A stretch of DNA of 64,000 nt from Azoarcus sp. KH32C (lineage in GTDB: Bacteria > Pseudomonadota > Gammaproteobacteria > Burkholderiales > Rhodocyclaceae). The notes beneath the pieces were generated by a model that was not told where the DNA came from, did no database searches, and saw nothing but the letters and a program-made list of their open reading frames with translations. A program made the translations under genes and the position numbers. Below, piece after piece: positions 60,652 through 64,000 of this stretch; within the stretch, counting starts at the first letter, position 1, and each line of letters begins with the position of its first letter. The stretch lies in assembly GCF_000349945.1 (NCBI RefSeq), contig NC_020548.1:1-64000 (forward strand). The letters are read 5' to 3'.

Positions 60652-61509
60652 ATGGGTGATTACGTCTGGTTCCACGATGTGTCGTGGCATGCGACCTACG
60701 CGATCTATTTCTTCGTCATCGGCATCTGCGCCGGCCTGTCTTTCCTGTCCTACGGATCGTGGCGTACCGAGGCGCTGCGTCCCTTGCGCGAGAAGGCGGC
60801 GTACGGTTCTTTCGCGTTGCTGGTGGTGGGAGGGCTGCTTCTGATCGGCGATCTGTCGCAGCCGCTGCGCTTCCTCAATATCCTCAACCCGGCTTACCTC
60901 AACTTCACCTCTCCCCTGGCCTGGGGCGCGTTGAACATCGTCGCCTTCGGTATCGCGTCCGTGCTGTATCTGGCGGCGCTGAAGCAGGGGAGCCAGGCGC
61001 GGGGCAAGGTGCTGGCAACCGTAACGGCGCTGCTCGCGTTGGGACTGCCGATCTATACCGGCTACGACCTGACGGTGCACCAGTCGCGCCCGGTGTGGAA
61101 CACGCCGGTCATGCCGGTGCTGTTCGTCGCGCTCGCGATCGCCTCGGGCTCGGCGGTGGGCGCGATCCTCGCGGGCGCGAACGAATCGGCGCAGCGGCTA
61201 CTGCGCGAATACCTGCTGTGGTCGACCGCTGCGGTGGGCGTGATCCTGGTGTCCATCCTCGGCACGACCAACTACGGCGGCGCCGCGCAGGAACTCACCT
61301 TCATGATCCTCACCACCGGAACGATGGGCCTCATCTTCGTCGGCATCGGCATCGTCGTCGGCACAGCGGCGCCGATTGCGTTGTTGCTCGCGCCCTTCGG
61401 GCGGCAGCAGGTGGGGGTCGTGGTCGCCGGTGTGCTGGTGCTCGCGGGCGGCGCAGCCTTGCGCTATGCGCTGTTGATGGGTCCCCAGCAACTGCAGACG
61501 CTCTACTGA
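60652..61509 (+). CDS. NrfD-family membrane subunit (PsrC/TtrC-like)
   Basis: A 285-residue integral membrane protein with about eight helices, the quinone-reacting anchor of complex iron-sulfur molybdoenzymes. Typical NrfD features: a short N-terminus with Trp and His residues (YVWFHDVSWHATYAIYFF), SQPLRFLNILNPAYLNFTSPLAWG and ALGLPIYTGYDL. It follows the ferredoxin gene by 10 bases, so translation is probably coupled. It is smaller than the TtrC of Salmonella. Confidence 0.88.
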   Translation: MGDYVWFHDVSWHATYAIYFFVIGICAGLSFLSYGSWRTEALRPLREKAAYGSFALLVVGGLLLIGDLSQPLRFLNILNPAYLNFTSPLAWGALNIVAFGIASVLYLAALKQGSQARGKVLATVTALLALGLPIYTGYDLTVHQSRPVWNTPVMPVLFVALAIASGSAVGAILAGANESAQRLLREYLLWSTAAVGVILVSILGTTNYGGAAQELTFMILTTGTMGLIFVGIGIVVGTAAPIALLLAPFGRQQVGVVVAGVLVLAGGAALRYALLMGPQQLQTLY

Positions 61510-61533
61510 CCGGTTCGGCAAGGAGACGATGAA

Positions 61534-64000
61534 ATGGAATTCCCGAAAATCACCCGCCGCACCTTCCTCAAGGCCAGCGCCGGCACCACCGCGGCGGCCG
61601 CAACCGCGCCGCGCCTTCTGCATGCGATGGAGAACGAACTCGGTGGCAAGGACTTCGATCCGGTCAATGCGGCCGAACGCAAGGCGATTCCGATCAACTG
61701 CCACGTCTGCAATATCCAGGACGGGGCCATCGCCTATGTCGAAAATGACCGGGTCGTGAAACTCGAAGGCAATCCGGAGCATGTTTCAACCCGCGGCCGC
61801 TTGTGTGCCAAGGGCAACTCCGGCATGTGGTACAGCTACGACCCGGATCGCATCCTGTATCCGCTCAAGCGTGTCGGTGCGCGCGGTGAAGGCAAATGGA
61901 AGCGCATCACCTGGGACGAAGCCCTCGCGGAAGTCGCGCAAAAGCTCGATGCCGCGCTCAAGGAAGACCCCAACACGATCATGATGAAGTACGGGCGCAA
62001 CCGCACCGGTGGCACGCTGGATCGCTTCATGCAGACGCTGGGCTCGGCGACGGTCGTGAATCACACCTCAGTGTGCGAATCCTCGAAGAAGGTCGGCATG
62101 GAACCGACCTGGGGGCCGGACATCGAAACGCCGGACTTCGCCAATGCGAAGTACGTGCTCAACTTCGGCTCGAACGTACTGGAGGCGGCCTACTTCCACA
62201 ACCCGCTGTCGCAGCGCGTGACCGAGGGGCGCATCGACAACCAGATGAAGATCGTCACCTTCGACGTGCGGCTGTCGAACACCGCAGGCTTCTCGGACGA
62301 GTGGATTCCGGTGTTTCCGGCCACCGACGGTGCGGTGGCGCTGTCGATCGGTCACGTGATCCTGCGCGAGGATCTGCAGGACAGCGATTTCATCAATACC
62401 TGGACCAACGTCACGGTCGATGAACTGAAGGCGCACTACGCGCAATACACGCCCGAGTGGGCATCGAAGATTTCCGGCGTGCCGGTGGCAACGATCGAGC
62501 GCATCGCGCGCGAGTTCGCCACCACCAAGCCGGCGACGCTCTTCACCTACCGCGGCCCAGCCAAGCACCTGTACGGCTCCTACAACGAGAAGGCATGCAT
62601 GATGCTGCCGATCATGACCGGCAACGTCGAGAAGCGTGGCGGCTACTGCCTGCCGCGCGGCATGGGCTGGCCGCAACCGGAACCGCAGCCGGGCAAGCCG
62701 GTGAAGGCGTCCTATCTGGCGCATCCGCCGGACTATCCGCTGGCGGCGCACAAGGTCAGCCACCTCGTGCCCTTCTGGATCGCCGAGGGCAAGCAGAAGA
62801 TCAACGTCTACTTCACCTACCAGGACAACCCCGTCTATACGAACCCCGGCTCGATGGCGGTATGGGGCAAGTTGTACAAGGACGAAAAGCTGATTCCCTA
62901 TTTCGTCTCGATGAGCCCCTTCATGGGCGAGGAGACGGCGCTCGCCGACCTGATCCTGCCCGACTGCCCCTATCTCGAGCGCTGGGAGCCGGAATCGATG
63001 CCCAACTCGCTGTGGCCGTGGCTGGGAATCCGGCAACCGGTGCACAAATCGCTCGGCGAATCGCGCGAGAACCGCGTGATGCTGCGCGACATCATCTGGA
63101 AGCTCGACCCGGACGGCTCCCGCGGGATGAAGAAGTTCTGGGACTTCAAGGATGGCGAGGACTACATGCGCCACCACTTCGACAATGTGCCCGGGCTCAA
63201 GGAGGCCGGGGGCCTCGACTTCCTGAAGAAGCATGGCGTGTGGCCGATCTACGGCAAGCTGGACCCGCGCACCGGCAAGGTCACCGACAAGACCGGGCGC
63301 GAGATCCAGGCGGAGTATGGGCTGTACCGCAAGGAGCTGTCGGCGGCCGACATGGAGGGCGCCATGGTCGATGCGCGCGGGCTGATCACCAAGAATGGCA
63401 AGGCGATCGGCATCCGGCGCAACGGCAAGAACCATGTGGGCTTCCCGACCGGCAACCGCCTGATCAATGTGCGCGTCGACGAATGGGCCGAGTACGGCTT
63501 CAACCCGATGCCGACCTTCAAGCGCATTCCGTGGCATGAAACGATGTCGGACGACGAGATGATCCTGTCGACCTTCAAGCTCAACGTGCACAAGCAGTCG
63601 CGGACTGCGGCGGTGAAATGGCTGGCGGAGATCGCGCACAGCAACCCGGCGTGGATGAATCCGGAAACGGCGAAGAAACTGGGGGTGAAGACGGGCGACC
63701 TGGTGCGGATCGAGAGCGCCGTGGGCTACCTCGTGACCAAGGCCTATGTGACGGAAGGCATCCATCCGAAGGTGGTATCGATCCCGACCGGTTTCGGCCA
63801 TTGGGAATATGGACGGCTGGCAACGCTCCGACTCAAGGACAAGAAGGGCGACGCCAGCCACGGCCAGGACGACCCCGATCTCAACAACGTGTGGTGGGAC
63901 GACCGCGGGGTGCATCCCAACAACATCATCCCGGTGGTGGCCGACCCGATCGGCGGCTCGCAGGGCTGGTTCGACACGGTCGTCAAAGTCACCAAGGCCG
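61534..64000 (+). CDS. Molybdopterin oxidoreductase catalytic subunit, partial (runs past window end)
   Basis: At least 822 residues of a DMSO-reductase-family enzyme, open at the right edge. Tat signal ITRRTFLKAS at residues 5-14. The N-terminal cluster motif is C56-x2-C59-x3-D63-x27-C91: spacing is canonical but the third Cys is Asp. Cys181 (NHTSVCESSKK) is at the place of the molybdenum-ligating Cys of thiosulfate, polysulfide, tetrathionate and arsenate reductases. The C-terminal pterin domain is visible from about KQSRTAAVKWLAEI. Likely periplasmic, with electrons going through the ferredoxin and NrfD subunits. I do not see enough to choose among sulfur and arsenic oxyanions; gene order B-C-A is that of ttr operons. 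Confidence 0.85.
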   Translation, partial: MEFPKITRRTFLKASAGTTAAAATAPRLLHAMENELGGKDFDPVNAAERKAIPINCHVCNIQDGAIAYVENDRVVKLEGNPEHVSTRGRLCAKGNSGMWYSYDPDRILYPLKRVGARGEGKWKRITWDEALAEVAQKLDAALKEDPNTIMMKYGRNRTGGTLDRFMQTLGSATVVNHTSVCESSKKVGMEPTWGPDIETPDFANAKYVLNFGSNVLEAAYFHNPLSQRVTEGRIDNQMKIVTFDVRLSNTAGFSDEWIPVFPATDGAVALSIGHVILREDLQDSDFINTWTNVTVDELKAHYAQYTPEWASKISGVPVATIERIAREFATTKPATLFTYRGPAKHLYGSYNEKACMMLPIMTGNVEKRGGYCLPRGMGWPQPEPQPGKPVKASYLAHPPDYPLAAHKVSHLVPFWIAEGKQKINVYFTYQDNPVYTNPGSMAVWGKLYKDEKLIPYFVSMSPFMGEETALADLILPDCPYLERWEPESMPNSLWPWLGIRQPVHKSLGESRENRVMLRDIIWKLDPDGSRGMKKFWDFKDGEDYMRHHFDNVPGLKEAGGLDFLKKHGVWPIYGKLDPRTGKVTDKTGREIQAEYGLYRKELSAADMEGAMVDARGLITKNGKAIGIRRNGKNHVGFPTGNRLINVRVDEWAEYGFNPMPTFKRIPWHETMSDDEMILSTFKLNVHKQSRTAAVKWLAEIAHSNPAWMNPETAKKLGVKTGDLVRIESAVGYLVTKAYVTEGIHPKVVSIPTGFGHWEYGRLATLRLKDKKGDASHGQDDPDLNNVWWDDRGVHPNNIIPVVADPIGGSQGWFDTVVKVTKA

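Noticed and set aside
62068..63915. 615-residue minus-strand frame opposite the molybdoenzyme gene
   Set aside because: The plus strand carries unmistakable molybdopterin oxidoreductase motifs throughout.
61534..64000. Naming the molybdoenzyme arxA, arrA, aioA or ttrA
   Set aside because: Gene order, the missing third Cys and lack of a decisive active-site motif do not allow a choice; the regulator type resembles Aio/Arx but the operon order resembles ttr.
1..64000. CRISPR arrays, rRNA or tRNA genes
   Set aside because: No regularly spaced repeats and no recognisable rRNA or tRNA cores were seen on reading through; a covariance-model scan would be needed to exclude small RNAs.

Overview
The window is about 65% G+C, densely coded and lacks rRNA, tRNA and CRISPR loci. 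Gene content (RidA/DadA D-alanine operon, many LysR regulators, DcaP-like and OmpK/Tsx-like outer-membrane channels, NCS1 permeases, arsADC/acr3, an NrfD-type molybdoenzyme) points to a metabolically versatile betaproteobacterium, perhaps of the Azoarcus/Aromatoleum/Thauera kind. That placement is an inference from gene content and codon use, not from a phylogenetic marker.

Layout. (1) 1-2.7 kb: a LysR regulator, then an AT-richer patch with a stand-alone proteasome-like Ntn hydrolase. (2) 2.7-8.9 kb: a D-amino-acid operon on the minus strand (dadA, ridA, APC permease, alanine racemase) diverging from an ACT/PAS/sigma-54 activator. A perfect -24/-12 promoter and dyad sites lie in the divergent region. 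(3) 8.9-11.6 kb: a scar of mobile DNA with a broken tyrosine recombinase, a small hypothetical gene, an orphan AAA ATPase and a 53-bp fragment of an amidohydrolase gene whose intact copy is at 28.6-29.3 kb. (4) 11.6-19.4 kb: LysR plus M20 peptidase plus MHS transporter, then LysR plus Tat-exported amidase plus DcaP-like porin. (5) 19.4-27.2 kb: ureohydrolase, outer-membrane protein, GMC alcohol dehydrogenase, NCS1 permease and aldehyde dehydrogenase in one direction, with a divergent LysR and a palindromic operator. (6) 27.2-37 kb: a solitary FabF, N-carbamoylsarcosine amidase-like hydrolase, LysR, OmpK-like channel, NCS1 permease and ATP-dependent N-methylhydantoinase (hyuA, hyuB). (7) 37.4-49.5 kb: a metF remnant, MHS transporter, Pot-type ABC importer, second OmpK-like channel, third NCS1 permease, creatininase, creatinase and a GlxA-type AraC regulator. 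(8) 50-55.3 kb: methyltransferase and arsR-arsC-arsD-arsA-acr3. (9) 55.4-64 kb: a small internally duplicated protein, then a PhnD-like binding protein/histidine kinase/sigma-54 response regulator system facing a ferredoxin-NrfD-molybdoenzyme operon that runs off the window.

How it works together. Sections 5-7 look like a specialist island for nitrogen-rich guanidino/ureido compounds. Creatinine can be opened by creatininase to creatine and cut by creatinase to sarcosine plus urea. In parallel, N-methylhydantoin can be hydrolysed by HyuAB to N-carbamoylsarcosine and cut by the amidase to sarcosine. The GMC/ALDH/ureohydrolase operon could oxidise a guanidino alcohol and release urea. Sarcosine oxidation genes are not in the window, although a metF fragment hints at lost C1 functions.

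The most novel part is the right end. A three-component sensor (separate periplasmic binding protein, kinase and sigma-54 regulator) lies opposite a B-C-A ordered molybdoenzyme. There is a -24/-12 promoter and two matching dyads 44 bp apart between them. The catalytic subunit has Asp where the third cysteine of its 4Fe-4S motif is expected. Proximity to the arsenic operon suggests an arsenic or sulfur oxyanion substrate, but the sequence does not decide this.
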